64,000 bases of DNA from Rhodococcoides trifolii (GTDB taxonomy: Bacteria > Actinomycetota > Actinomycetes > Mycobacteriales > Mycobacteriaceae). A program made the translations under genes and the position numbers. Shown piece by piece: positions 16,233 to 25,619 of this stretch. How positions within the stretch are numbered: the stretch's first letter is position 1; each line of letters starts with the position of its first letter. The stretch is from NCBI RefSeq assembly GCF_014635345.1, contig NZ_BMCU01000006.1:186001-250000 (forward strand), in the 5' to 3' direction. Under the pieces are notes generated by a model that made no database searches, had not been told where the DNA came from, and saw only the letters and a list, made by a program, of their open reading frames with translations.

Positions 16233-17620
16233 GCGGCGATTCTCGTTCCGTCACCGAACATCTCGCGGCACACTGGGCGCAGACGACATACGACGATCTG
16301 CCTGACGACGTCATAGCAGGCATCAAGGATCACATCCTCGATACGCTGGCAATCGCTCTCGTCGGTAGCGGTACACCCGAGGTTCGCGGGGTCGTCGACG
16401 CACTGTCGGCATTCTCGGCCACCGATTCGGGATCGACCGTGTGGGGAACCGGGCTTCGACTCACGCCGGCGCAGGCGGCGCTCGTCAACGGAACATCGGC
16501 GCACGCACGAGATTTCGACGACGGGGGCGGTGCGGGCCATGCCGGTTCGACGGTTCTTCCCGCTGCCTTCGCGATCGCGGAGGTTGCCGGCAGTACCGGC
16601 CGAGATCTGATCACTGCCACGGTGGCTGGGTACGACATCGGATACCGGGCACTGGGGGCGCTCGGCGGTTTCGCCGTACACACCGACCGCGGGTGGCATT
16701 CGACCGGCACGATGGGCTCGCTGGCTGCCGCGGCGGCGGCGGCCAAGTGCCTGGGTGCCGACGCGGACACCTACGCGAACGCGCTCGGTATTGCGGGTTC
16801 CTTCACCGGGGGAGTGTGGGCCTTCATCGACGACGGTGCGATGACGAAGCGTCTGCATCCCGGTAAGGCCGGCGAAACCGGTGTAGACGCAGCGATACTC
16901 GCGTCCGGTGGAATCACCGGGCCGCACCGGATCTTCGAGGCTCAGTGGGGTGGGTTGTACTCGCTGTACGCCGGCGGTGAGGGACACACCGACCGAGCGT
17001 TGGCCGCGCTCGGGACCGACTTCAACGTCGCGTCGTCCTACATCAAGCCCTATGCGTGCTGTAGGGGGTGCCATTCGGCCGTCGACGTGGTCAGAGAACT
17101 CGTCACGACCCGCTCGCTCATCCCCGAAGATGTCACCTCGGTTGTCATCACCGCGGGCACGACCGCGGTGAACATGCTGTCGGTCTTCCCGATCGACACT
17201 GTCTTCGATGCACAGTTCAGCCTTCCTTACGCGGTGTCCCTGGCGCTGTGCGGAAGTCCGCTGGGGCTTGCAGATTACGACCCGCCACGGCTGAACGACC
17301 CGCAGATCGCATCCACGTTCGACAAAATTTCAATGGTCGTCGACGACTCGATCGAGATCGAGGACGGCCCCCGACTGGAGCTGACTCTGGCGGACGGTGA
17401 GGTGCTGGTCATCGAGTCCGGCAACCCGACCTTCGCACTCGGCTCGGCCAAGAATCCGATGAGCCACGCCGACGTCGTCGCCAAAGCGCGACTGCTGCTC
17501 GAGCCCCTCGGTGGCGACATCGCCGACCGCTTGGTCGATGCGGTGGAAACGCTCGACTCGGCTCCCGACCTGTCCGTCATCTTGTCCGTCCTGGCCGCCG
17601 AAAGGGTGCCCGCATCATGA
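16229..17620 (+). CDS. MmgE/PrpD family protein
   Basis: The protein has 463 residues from an ATG overlapping the P450 stop. Family marks are an N-terminal DHILDTLAIALVGS helix, ALVNGTSAHARDFDD with its conserved H and D, GWHSTGTMGSLAAAAAAAK, MTKRLHPGKAGETG and YACCRGCHSAVD. Known members are 2-methylcitrate dehydratase and cis-aconitate decarboxylase (makes itaconate). The link to a hydratase, CoA-transferase and CitE-type lyase nearby suggests dehydration or decarboxylation of a branched tricarboxylate or dicarboxylate (inference). Confidence 0.85.
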   Translation: MSGDSRSVTEHLAAHWAQTTYDDLPDDVIAGIKDHILDTLAIALVGSGTPEVRGVVDALSAFSATDSGSTVWGTGLRLTPAQAALVNGTSAHARDFDDGGGAGHAGSTVLPAAFAIAEVAGSTGRDLITATVAGYDIGYRALGALGGFAVHTDRGWHSTGTMGSLAAAAAAAKCLGADADTYANALGIAGSFTGGVWAFIDDGAMTKRLHPGKAGETGVDAAILASGGITGPHRIFEAQWGGLYSLYAGGEGHTDRALAALGTDFNVASSYIKPYACCRGCHSAVDVVRELVTTRSLIPEDVTSVVITAGTTAVNMLSVFPIDTVFDAQFSLPYAVSLALCGSPLGLADYDPPRLNDPQIASTFDKISMVVDDSIEIEDGPRLELTLADGEVLVIESGNPTFALGSAKNPMSHADVVAKARLLLEPLGGDIADRLVDAVETLDSAPDLSVILSVLAAERVPAS

Positions 17621-18435
17621 CTTCACCCGACTTCGACACACGAACCGAAGTGATTTCGGCCGAGCCGATCGAATCGATGGCCGCATTGCTGGACATCGAC
17701 GTTCCCCACGCCCTCGGTGACGTGGTGCCGCCCATCTGGCATTGGTTGCACCTTCTTCCGCGAGACAAGCAAAGTGATCTCGGCGAGGACGGACATCCCG
17801 TCATCGGCATTCCGGCGCCTCCCGAGGGTGGGCGACGGCGCATGTTCGCCGGTGGACGCGTCACCACATTCGGGAGCCTGCGCATCGGTGAGCCCGCAAC
17901 CAAGGTGACGTCGATCGCCAAGTCCGTCGACAAGACCGGCCGAACCGGGGCTCTCACCTTCACGACGGTCCTGCAGGAGATCACCCAGGGCGGTGAACTC
18001 GTCATTCGCGAGGAACAGGACATCGTGTACCGCGCCGGTGGGTCCGCGCCTCTACCGACTCCGGCTCCGTCGCCCGATCCGGTCACCGGACCGACGTTGT
18101 CGCTCCAGGTCGACGAAAAACTCTTGTTCCGGTTCTCCGCCTTGACCTACAACGCGCATCGCATCCACTACGACCTGGATTGGTGCCGCAAGGAGGGATA
18201 CGACGGATTGGTCATCCACGGTCCGCTGCTCGCATTCATGATGGCCGATCACATGCGTCGACGCGGGCTTTCATTGCACGGCAGGACATTCGGCTATCGC
18301 TTGGTCTCACCGATGACGCAGCCGCAGACGTTCACCGTGGTTCCCGGACCGGACGGATTGGACAAGGGCGCAGCCGCCCGCAGTGCGGCCGGCGTCGTCT
18401 GCGCCACGAGCACTGTGACGGAGGAGGGGCGATGA
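17617..18435 (+). CDS. HTD2/MaoC-type hydratase (itaconyl-/mesaconyl-/3-methylfumaryl-CoA hydratase-like)
   Basis: The protein has 272 residues and a 4-base overlap with the PrpD-like gene. It has a double hotdog layout: the N-terminal half contains PIWHWLHLLP and MFAGGRV, and the C-terminal half contains the hydratase motif RFSALTYNAHRIHYDLDWCRKEGYDGLVIHGPL (33 residues; key N, H, D and H). This is the FAS1-like family of itaconyl-CoA hydratase and 3-methylfumaryl-CoA hydratase. With the CoA-transferase (21960) and lyase (23117) it would complete an itaconate- or mesaconate-type route to acetyl-CoA and pyruvate. Confidence 0.8.
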   Translation: MTSPDFDTRTEVISAEPIESMAALLDIDVPHALGDVVPPIWHWLHLLPRDKQSDLGEDGHPVIGIPAPPEGGRRRMFAGGRVTTFGSLRIGEPATKVTSIAKSVDKTGRTGALTFTTVLQEITQGGELVIREEQDIVYRAGGSAPLPTPAPSPDPVTGPTLSLQVDEKLLFRFSALTYNAHRIHYDLDWCRKEGYDGLVIHGPLLAFMMADHMRRRGLSLHGRTFGYRLVSPMTQPQTFTVVPGPDGLDKGAAARSAAGVVCATSTVTEEGR

Positions 18436-19655
18436 AGACGGACGTTCTGGTGGTCGGCGGTTCGGTCGCGGCGATTCGAGCAGCGGAGACGATCGCACGC
18501 CACGCACCGGACCTGGGCGTCATCATCGTCAGCGACGAGGAGCACCCGCCCTACGAGCGCCCCCCGCTGTCGAAGGTCGGGCTGACCGATGACCTCGACC
18601 TCGCCGCGCTGACCTATCCGTCGGTCGCGGATCTGCAGTCCAAGGGCGTGCGTTTCGTGTTGGCCACGCGTGCAACGTATCTCGACGTGGCGGCTCGCAG
18701 AGTGGACACGCTCGACGCCTCCGGCGCGACGGGGAGCATCGAGTACGGCGCTGTCATCGTCACCACAGGATGCGAGCCGATCGTGCCGCCGCTGTTCCGC
18801 GACCTTCCAGACGTTTACTCGCTTCGGCACTTCCAGGATGCGACAGCGCTTCGATCCGCGGTCTCCGATCGGTCCCGGTCGGTCGCGGTGATCGGTGCCG
18901 GATTCATCGGCGGCGAGTTCGCGGCAACATTGGCCAAGGACGGGCGCGACGTCACCATCGTCGATCTCGCCGAGAAGCCTCTGGGCCGGTTCGGCGACCG
19001 TGTGGCCGCGGATTACGCTGCGCTGCATCGTGACTCGGGTGTCGCTTTGAAGCTCGGTGACGGCGTGGTCGGGTTGGCGGACACCCCGGACGGACGGGTG
19101 CTTCAACTCGCGAGTGGTGCGACGGTCCCGGCGGACGTCGTTCTGCTGGGTATCGGTGTTCGACCGTCCACCGACTGGCTTGCGTCGTCGGGCCTCACCC
19201 TGAACAACGGGGTGGAGTGCGACGAGCACCTGCGAGCAGCGGACCGTGTGTACGCCGCGGGGGACGTCGTGCGCTGGCCAAATCCTCGCTTCGACAGTGT
19301 CATGCGCATCGAGCACTGGACCAATGCGGCCGAGCAGGGTCGCGTTGCCGGCATGAACGCAGCGAACGTATTGACCGGCGCCGATCCGGTGGTCTGTTCC
19401 ACCGTTCCTTATTTCTGGTCCGACCAGCACGGCAAGCGAATTCAGTTCTCGGGCTTCATTACCGGGGCCGAGGAGATCGTGGAGAGCCAGGGGCCGGACG
19501 GATCGCTGTTCGTGTACAGGTCGGGTGACGCCGTGACCGGCGTGCTGGCCTTCGAACGGCGAGCGGAGTTCGTGAAACTCCGTGCGATGCTGCGCCGCGA
19601 GACCTCTTGGGAGAGTGTCGAACCCATGCTCACCCTCGTGTCGTCTGCTCCGTGA
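18432..19655 (+). CDS. FAD-dependent NAD(P)H:ferredoxin reductase
   Basis: The protein has 407 residues; its ATG overlaps the hydratase stop. The FAD site is VVGGSVAAIRAAE, the second conserved element is YERPPLSK, the NAD site is VIGAGFIGGEFA near residue 155, and YAAGDVVRW binds the FAD ribityl group. This is the putidaredoxin-reductase/rubredoxin-reductase fold that feeds electrons to P450 ferredoxins. It ends the ferredoxin-P450-PrpD-hydratase-reductase operon, so it most likely serves the P450 at 15042. It converges on the LysR gene with a 1-base gap. Confidence 0.85.
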   Translation: MKTDVLVVGGSVAAIRAAETIARHAPDLGVIIVSDEEHPPYERPPLSKVGLTDDLDLAALTYPSVADLQSKGVRFVLATRATYLDVAARRVDTLDASGATGSIEYGAVIVTTGCEPIVPPLFRDLPDVYSLRHFQDATALRSAVSDRSRSVAVIGAGFIGGEFAATLAKDGRDVTIVDLAEKPLGRFGDRVAADYAALHRDSGVALKLGDGVVGLADTPDGRVLQLASGATVPADVVLLGIGVRPSTDWLASSGLTLNNGVECDEHLRAADRVYAAGDVVRWPNPRFDSVMRIEHWTNAAEQGRVAGMNAANVLTGADPVVCSTVPYFWSDQHGKRIQFSGFITGAEEIVESQGPDGSLFVYRSGDAVTGVLAFERRAEFVKLRAMLRRETSWESVEPMLTLVSSAP

Positions 19656-19656
19656 G

Positions 19657-20577
19657 CTACGTGGGCGGGCCGGCTGCACCATGGGAGACCAGGGTGTCGA
19701 AGAATCGGTCGGCCACCGGTGTCACGACACCGCCGCGTCGGCGCACCACTCCCAGTGGCAGGTCCGGCCAGCCGTTCTCCACGGTCACCGACCGCACGCC
19801 GGGATGGCGATCGGCCATCTCGGTGCTCAACACGGACACTCCCACGCCTGCTGCGACCAAGGTGGCCGCGGTCTCGACGGTCGGAACCGACACGATCGAG
19901 GTCGGACTTCCGCCTGCGGAGGCGAAGCGGTCATCGAGCAATCGCGAGAGACTGCGGGCGCCCGGTACACGAGAGGGCAGAATCCACCGTTCGTTGCGGA
20001 GCTCCGAGAGTGGAATGTCGGTGCGGTCGGCCATCCACGAGGTGGGGGAGACAACCAGAATCAGCTGCGCGTGGGTGATGATAGTCGTAGACAAGGCCAC
20101 ATCGTTGACGGTCGGCAGCGGTTCCTGGGGCAGCACCGGCAGCACCGCGAGGTCGAGATAGCCGTCGGCGAGCTTCTCCAGCAAGGTCTGCGGATTGGCG
20201 TCGGTCAATTCCAGTGTGATGCGCGGGTGTTCGGCGAGGAATTCGGCAACGGCGGAGCTCACCACGCGCCAGAGGCCGATCGGTTCGGCTCCGATGCGCA
20301 GTTCGCCGTCGAGCCCCAGGCCCATCGAGCGGAGCGCGGAGGTGATGCGCTGCTCTTCGGCGATCAATCGACGACCCGCGCTCTGAAGGTATCTGCCGGC
20401 ATCGGTGAGGGTGATGCCGCGCGCGTGCCGCTCGAACAACGCCACATCGAGTTCGGATTCGAGTTTGGTCATCGCGCTGCTGAGCGGCGGTTGCGACAGA
20501 TGCAGTGCCCGCGCTGCTTCGGTAATGGATCCGGCGTCGGCAACCGCGAGAAAATACTTGACACTCCGGATGTCCAT
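19657..20577 (-). CDS. LysR-family transcriptional regulator
   Basis: The protein has 306 residues from the ATG at 20577. The N-terminal helix-turn-helix is typical: VKYFLAVADAGSITEAARALHLSQPPLSSAMTKLE, then LFERHARGITLTDAG. The C-terminal effector domain starts at about residue 90. It is divergent from the FAD monooxygenase-CoA transferase-lyase operon at 20711 and convergent with the P450 operon, so it may control the former directly. Catabolic LysR proteins are usually activated by a pathway intermediate. Confidence 0.85.
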   Translation of the reverse strand: MDIRSVKYFLAVADAGSITEAARALHLSQPPLSSAMTKLESELDVALFERHARGITLTDAGRYLQSAGRRLIAEEQRITSALRSMGLGLDGELRIGAEPIGLWRVVSSAVAEFLAEHPRITLELTDANPQTLLEKLADGYLDLAVLPVLPQEPLPTVNDVALSTTIITHAQLILVVSPTSWMADRTDIPLSELRNERWILPSRVPGARSLSRLLDDRFASAGGSPTSIVSVPTVETAATLVAAGVGVSVLSTEMADRHPGVRSVTVENGWPDLPLGVVRRRGGVVTPVADRFFDTLVSHGAAGPPT

Positions 20578-20710
20578 GCGCCGAGTGTATGGCAACCCCG
20601 AGGCAATGGCATTGGCCTTATCGGGCCGAGTACAGGATCGTAAACAACGGAGCGGCAACGACATTTCGCAGTCTCAACGCGGTCGAGTCGCCTGGAATGA
20701 CGGAGGAATC

Positions 20711-21916
20711 GTGCAATACGAACAGCAGGTAATCGTCGCCGGAGCCGGCCCGACCGGATTGCTGACTGCATTGGGCCTTGCCCAACAGGGAATCAGCGTG
20801 TCCGTCGTCGAACGCGCGCCCGCTCTCCAGGACACGCCCCGAGCGATCGTCTACCACTGGTCGACACTGGACGGGTTGGCCCGGCTCGGACTTCTCGAAC
20901 AAGCAACAGCCGCAGGCTTCTTGAAGCAGGACTACGCCTACCGCGTGCGAGACACCGGCGAAATAATCTCGTACGGTCTGGCGGCGCTGAACGGCAAGGT
21001 CGAGCGACCCTACAATCTGCACCTCGGGCAGGGCGCTCTCGCCGCTGTCGTTCTGCGGGAACTCGAGAAGTTCGACAACGCCCGCGTGCTGTGGAGTCAC
21101 GAGATCGCCGGGATCGAGCAGGACGAGCGCGGCGTGCGGGTCTCGTTTGCCGGCGAGAACGCCGGCAAGGTTCTGGCGTCGGAGTGGCTCGTCGGTGCCG
21201 ACGGCGCGGGTTCGACCGTCCGCCGTGTACTCGACCTCGGATTCGACGGGATGACCTGGCCGGAGCGTTTCGTTGCCACGAACGTCCGCTTTCCTGACAC
21301 ACGCGAAGGGTGGGCGCAATCGACGTTCTACGTCGACGATGTCTACGGGGCCATCATCGCCAAGATCGATGAAGCCGGTGAATTCGGCACGTGGCGCTAC
21401 ACCTACATGGAGGACGCGGAGCTCCCGGCCGACACCGTCCCCGACAGGATGCCGAGGTTTCTCTCCGCGGTCTTCGGTCCCGAGGTCGCGGCAGCCACCG
21501 AGGTGGTCGCGGCATCGCCGTACCGAATGCACCAGCGCGCGGCATCGTCCTTCCGCGCGGGCCGCGTTCTGCTCGCCGGAGACGCGGCCCACGCCACCAA
21601 CCCGACCGGCGGCCTCGGGCTGACGATGGGTCTGTTCGATTCATTCGCGCTCATCGAGAGCCTCGGCGCGGTCGCGACGGGGCGCGCCGACGACGCCGTT
21701 CTGACGGCATATGCGGATCTGCGCCGGTCGGCCTTCGTGGACAAGGCGAGCCCGCGTGCGTCGTCGAACAAGAAACTGCTGTTCCACTCGTCCGATCCGG
21801 TCAAGCGCGACCAGGACCTGGAGATGTTCCGCCGGATGTCGCACGATCACGAATTCGCGGCCGAAGTTCTGTATTTCACCAAAACGCTCGAAAGCCCTTC
21901 TTTGCTGTCTGTCTAG
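20711..21916 (+). CDS. FAD-dependent aromatic monooxygenase (PobA/MhpA fold, short form)
   Basis: The protein has 401 residues from a GTG at 20711 with GGAGG four bases ahead; no ATG in frame is better placed. Motifs: VAGAGPTGLLTALGLA at the N terminus, LVGADGAGSTVR near residue 162, and GDAAHATNPTGGLG from residue 290. It lacks the C-terminal thioredoxin-like extension of the 529-residue hydroxylase at 3835. It begins an operon with a class III CoA-transferase and a CitE-like lyase. The substrate is probably a phenolic or hydroxy-quinone acid; not determinable further. Confidence 0.85.
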   Translation: MQYEQQVIVAGAGPTGLLTALGLAQQGISVSVVERAPALQDTPRAIVYHWSTLDGLARLGLLEQATAAGFLKQDYAYRVRDTGEIISYGLAALNGKVERPYNLHLGQGALAAVVLRELEKFDNARVLWSHEIAGIEQDERGVRVSFAGENAGKVLASEWLVGADGAGSTVRRVLDLGFDGMTWPERFVATNVRFPDTREGWAQSTFYVDDVYGAIIAKIDEAGEFGTWRYTYMEDAELPADTVPDRMPRFLSAVFGPEVAAATEVVAASPYRMHQRAASSFRAGRVLLAGDAAHATNPTGGLGLTMGLFDSFALIESLGAVATGRADDAVLTAYADLRRSAFVDKASPRASSNKKLLFHSSDPVKRDQDLEMFRRMSHDHEFAAEVLYFTKTLESPSLLSV

Positions 21917-21959
21917 GCCGTCACAGGTCAGTCGGTCACCCGAACGAAAGAATCCTCGT

Positions 21960-23120
21960 ATGAATCCCCTCGACGGACTCACGATCGTGTCGTTGGAACA
22001 AGCCGTTGCGGCTCCATTCGCAACCAGGCAGCTCGCCGATCTCGGCGCGCGCGTCATCAAAATCGAACGCCCCGGTGTGGGTGATTTCGCGCGAGGTTAC
22101 GACGAAACGGTGAACGGACTGGCAAGTCATTTCGTGTGGCTCAACCGCTCGAAGGAGTCCGTGGCATTGGATCTGAAGACGGATGCGGGGCGAGATGCAG
22201 TGCAGGCGTTGGTGGCTCAGGCTGACGTCTTCGTTCAGAACCTTGCTCCGGGAGCGGCGGAACGGCTCGGTCTCGGGGCCGAGCAACTACGGGAACACAA
22301 TCCGCGGCTGATCCACGTCTCGATATCCGGGTACGGGACGGGCGGACCATATTCGTCCAAGAAGGCGTACGACCTCCTCGTTCAGTGCGAAGCCGGTTTG
22401 GTGTCCATCACGGGAACCGAGGACGAACCGTCCAAGGTCGGTATCTCGATCGCGGACATCGCGTCGGGCATGTATGCATACTCGGGCGTTCTGACAGCCG
22501 TCATTCGACGCGAACGCACGGGCGAGGGCGCGACCATCGAGGTCTCGATGCTCGAGGCGTTGTCCGAGTGGATGGGATTTCCGCTCAATTACGCGATGTA
22601 CGGCGGAACCGCGCCCGGCCGAACCGGAGCCCGGCACGCTGCGATCGCACCGTACGGACCGTTCACGTGCGGTGACGGCAACGAAGTATTCCTGGGCATC
22701 CAGAACGAGCGGGAATGGGCCATCTTCTGCGATCGAATTCTGGGCTCACCCGAGCTCGCGTCCGATCCGCGGTTCGTGCGCAATTCTCTGAGAGTCGAGC
22801 ACAACGCGGAACTGCGCGCCGAGATCGAGCGTGTTTTCCAGCCGTGGGCCGCAGAGAAGGTTGCCGCCCTGCTGGAGGAGGCCGGGATCGCGAACGCCCT
22901 ACTGCGCTCGATGGACGGATTGGCCGCCCATCCGCAACTCGAGGCGCGCAACAGGTGGCGCTCGTACCAATCGCCGGTCGGTGAATTGCGCGCGTTGATT
23001 CCGCCGGTGACGATGTCGAACTCGGCCGCGGTCATGGGCCCGATACCCGAGGTCGGCCAGCACACCGAGGCTGTCCTGGCCGAATTCGGGATTGCCCCCG
23101 AGGTCGCTGCGGGAGTGTGA
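21960..23120 (+). CDS. CaiB/BaiF class III CoA-transferase
   Basis: The protein has 386 residues from an ATG at 21960. It has the family's order of motifs: LDGLTIVSLEQAVAAPFATRQLADLGARVIKIERPGVGDFAR-type opening, NRSKESVALDLKT, DVFVQNLAPGAAERLGLG, and the catalytic Asp segment SIADIASGMYA near residue 170. It transfers CoA between carboxylates, as in the itaconate and mesaconate CoA-transferases. Its stop overlaps the start of the CitE-type lyase, which fits activation of a C5 diacid followed by hydration (17617) and cleavage (23117). Confidence 0.88.
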   Translation: MNPLDGLTIVSLEQAVAAPFATRQLADLGARVIKIERPGVGDFARGYDETVNGLASHFVWLNRSKESVALDLKTDAGRDAVQALVAQADVFVQNLAPGAAERLGLGAEQLREHNPRLIHVSISGYGTGGPYSSKKAYDLLVQCEAGLVSITGTEDEPSKVGISIADIASGMYAYSGVLTAVIRRERTGEGATIEVSMLEALSEWMGFPLNYAMYGGTAPGRTGARHAAIAPYGPFTCGDGNEVFLGIQNEREWAIFCDRILGSPELASDPRFVRNSLRVEHNAELRAEIERVFQPWAAEKVAALLEEAGIANALLRSMDGLAAHPQLEARNRWRSYQSPVGELRALIPPVTMSNSAAVMGPIPEVGQHTEAVLAEFGIAPEVAAGV

Positions 23121-23965
23121 CGGTGACGACGAAAGTTGCTGTGCCAGAGTCCGCTTCGCTGGTGGCGAATGCGACCACCTTTCTGTTCGTTCCCGGTGAC
23201 CGTCACGATCGTTTCGACAAGGCCGCGAGGGCCGGCGCCGATGTCGTCGTTCTCGACCTCGAGGACGCCGTGGCTCGTGAGGACAAGCCGGCCGCGCGGG
23301 CCGAGGTGGTGCGGTGGCTCGCCGCCGGCGGCCGCGGCTGCGTCCGGATCAATGCGAGCGACGACGACGATCACGTGGACGATCTGGAAGCTCTCGCGGA
23401 CCTGGAGGGGCTGACGGCCGTCATGGTCCCGAAGGCGGACCTCTCGGTCGACTATTGGGACATCGGCCGCAGGTTGAAGTGTCCCGTCGTTGCGCTCGTC
23501 GAGTCCGCGGTGGGTCTGGACAGCGTGCGTGCCGTCGCCGCCGACCCCAACGTCTCACGTATTGCGTTCGGGCATTTGGACTATGCGCTCGATCTGGGAT
23601 GCGAACCTGCTCGCACGGCAATGCTGCATGCTCGGTCGGAGCTGGTGCTCGCATCGCGATTGGCCGGTAAGCCTGGCCCGGTGGACGGTGTGACAGCGGC
23701 GTTGGACGACAGTGTGGCGTTGGCGGAGGACCTGCGCCACGCGATCGAAGTGGGAATGCGCGGCAAGCTGCTGATCCACCCGTCGCAGATCGCGGCCTGC
23801 CGGGCGGCGTTTCTGCCCACCGAGATCGAGATCGACCGCTCCAGGGCGATCGTGCGCGCCGCCGAAACCGGCGCCGCCGTTCGGGTCGACGGTTTCATGG
23901 TGGACGCTCCCGTGATCGCCCGTGCGCGTGCGGTCCTGCGGGCCGCCGGCCTTTCCGGCAACTGA
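23117..23965 (+). CDS. CitE-like HpcH/HpaI-fold CoA ester lyase (citramalyl-/malyl-CoA lyase-like)
   Basis: The protein has 282 residues from a GTG overlapping the transferase stop (a second GTG is at 23123). CitE-type motifs: FVPGDRHDRFDKAARAGADVVVLDLEDAV, where the E and D bind Mg, then VRIN, VPKAD, ALVESAVGL, FGHLDYALDLG, and KLLIHPSQIAACRAAF late. The family cleaves citramalyl-CoA, malyl-CoA or related beta-hydroxyacyl-CoA esters to acetyl-CoA or propionyl-CoA plus a 2-oxo acid. It ends the operon; 178 non-coding bases follow, holding the promoter of the next operon. Confidence 0.85.
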   Translation: MTVTTKVAVPESASLVANATTFLFVPGDRHDRFDKAARAGADVVVLDLEDAVAREDKPAARAEVVRWLAAGGRGCVRINASDDDDHVDDLEALADLEGLTAVMVPKADLSVDYWDIGRRLKCPVVALVESAVGLDSVRAVAADPNVSRIAFGHLDYALDLGCEPARTAMLHARSELVLASRLAGKPGPVDGVTAALDDSVALAEDLRHAIEVGMRGKLLIHPSQIAACRAAFLPTEIEIDRSRAIVRAAETGAAVRVDGFMVDAPVIARARAVLRAAGLSGN

Positions 23966-24143
23966 CGGTCGACAGCCCAGGATCCGCTGAACGAATAGCC
24001 TCACCTGCAGTAATACGCCCGGAGTATGACGGCAGGGAAGATCCTGGCATTGCACGCAGGGTGGAGTCGGCCCAAGATCGACAGTGATCGGGGTCTCACC
24101 GAAATCCGGTACATCGCCCCGTCCTCGTACAAGGAGAAGCCAC

Positions 24144-25619
24144 ATGTCTGTCACCGTCGACCGGACGATTGATCTCGACCGCAAGCAATTCTTCATCGAC
24201 GGGGCGTGGGTCGACCCAGTGCGCGTCGAGTTGCGCGATCAGATCGAGGCCGCCACGGGCGAGCGCATCGGCGTCGCGGCCATCGGCGGAGAAGCCGACA
24301 TCGACGCCGCCGTGCGGGCAGCTCGCCGCGCGCTCGACGACGGCCCGTGGGGCCGCACGACGGCAGCCGAACGTGCAACGCTGATGCGCGCCTTCGCCGA
24401 CGCACTCGATTCCCGCGCCGGGGACACCGCGACTCTCGTCAGCCGCGAGAACGGCATGATCTTCGGACTCTCCCAGGCGCTGAACGGCGGGGCCCCCGGT
24501 GCTCTCCTGCGGATGTACGCCGACATCGTCGAGAACCTTCCCCTCGAGGAGGTCCGCCCCAGCCAGGCGGGTTCGAGCATCGTCCGCCGAGTCCCGGTCG
24601 GAGTGGTCGGGGCCATCGCCCCGTGGAACTTCCCGCAGGCGCTGGCGATGTTCAAGATCGCTCCTGCGCTGGCGGCGGGCTGCACCGTCGTGCTCAAGCC
24701 GTCTCCCGAAACTGCACTCGACTCATACGTTTTCGCCGATGCGGCCGTCGAGGCCGGCCTGCCGGCAGGTGTGCTGAACATCGTCCTCGGCGACCGTGAC
24801 GCGGGCGCGTCGCTGGTGTCGCACCCATTGGTCGACAAGATCGCGTTCACCGGATCCACCGAGGCGGGACGCATCATCGGCGCCGAGTGCGGGCGTCTGC
24901 TGCGCCGTTCGACCCTCGAACTCGGCGGCAAGTCCGCTGCCATCGTCCTCGACGACGCGAACATCGACACATTGGTTGCCGGTCTGGACAACGCATCGTT
25001 CCTCAACAACAGCCAGACCTGCACGACGCAGTCGCGGATCCTCATCGCACGCTCGCGTTACGAGGAAGTTGTCGAGGCCATCGGAAACTTCGCCGACCAG
25101 TTCGTTGTCGGTGACCCCCTCGATCCGGCGGTCACCATGGGTCCGATGGCAACCAGTACGCACCGAGACAAGGTTCTGAGTTACATCGACATCGGAAAGA
25201 ATTCGAACGCACGCCTGGTGACCGGCGGCGGTCGGGTCGACGGTCTCGATCGTGGATGGTTCGTCCAGCCAACGGTTTTCGCCGACGTCGACAACTCCGA
25301 TCGCTTGGCACGCGAGGAGGTATTCGGCCCGGTGATGGCCCTGATGCCGTTCGACGACGACGACGACGCGGTGCGGATCGCCAACGACAGCAACTACGGC
25401 CTCGGCGGTTCCGTCTGGAGTGCCGACGAGGACCGTGCGCTCGGTGTGGCCCGGCGCGTCCGCACGGGAACGATCGGACTCAACTACTACACCCTCGATC
25501 TCGGTGCGCCGTTCGGCGGCTTCAAGGACTCCGGGCTGGGACGCGAACTCGGTCCCGAAGGCATCAACGCCTATCTCGAGTACCAGTCCGTGTACGCCTC
25601 GACCAAGTACCTCCCGTGA
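24144..25619 (+). CDS. NAD(P)-dependent aldehyde dehydrogenase
   Basis: The protein has 491 residues from the ATG at 24144, with AAGGAG 7 bases upstream. It has the complete ALDH machinery: AIAPWNFPQ oxyanion Asn, KPSPETAL, FTGSTEAGR, catalytic Glu259 in LELGGKS, nucleophile Cys293 in NNSQTCTTQSR, and EEVFGPV. It heads a seven- to eight-gene rightward operon ending in hydroxyquinol dioxygenase. It probably oxidises an aldehyde released by side-chain or ring cleavage; the aldehyde is not identifiable. Confidence 0.9.
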   Translation: MSVTVDRTIDLDRKQFFIDGAWVDPVRVELRDQIEAATGERIGVAAIGGEADIDAAVRAARRALDDGPWGRTTAAERATLMRAFADALDSRAGDTATLVSRENGMIFGLSQALNGGAPGALLRMYADIVENLPLEEVRPSQAGSSIVRRVPVGVVGAIAPWNFPQALAMFKIAPALAAGCTVVLKPSPETALDSYVFADAAVEAGLPAGVLNIVLGDRDAGASLVSHPLVDKIAFTGSTEAGRIIGAECGRLLRRSTLELGGKSAAIVLDDANIDTLVAGLDNASFLNNSQTCTTQSRILIARSRYEEVVEAIGNFADQFVVGDPLDPAVTMGPMATSTHRDKVLSYIDIGKNSNARLVTGGGRVDGLDRGWFVQPTVFADVDNSDRLAREEVFGPVMALMPFDDDDDAVRIANDSNYGLGGSVWSADEDRALGVARRVRTGTIGLNYYTLDLGAPFGGFKDSGLGRELGPEGINAYLEYQSVYASTKYLP

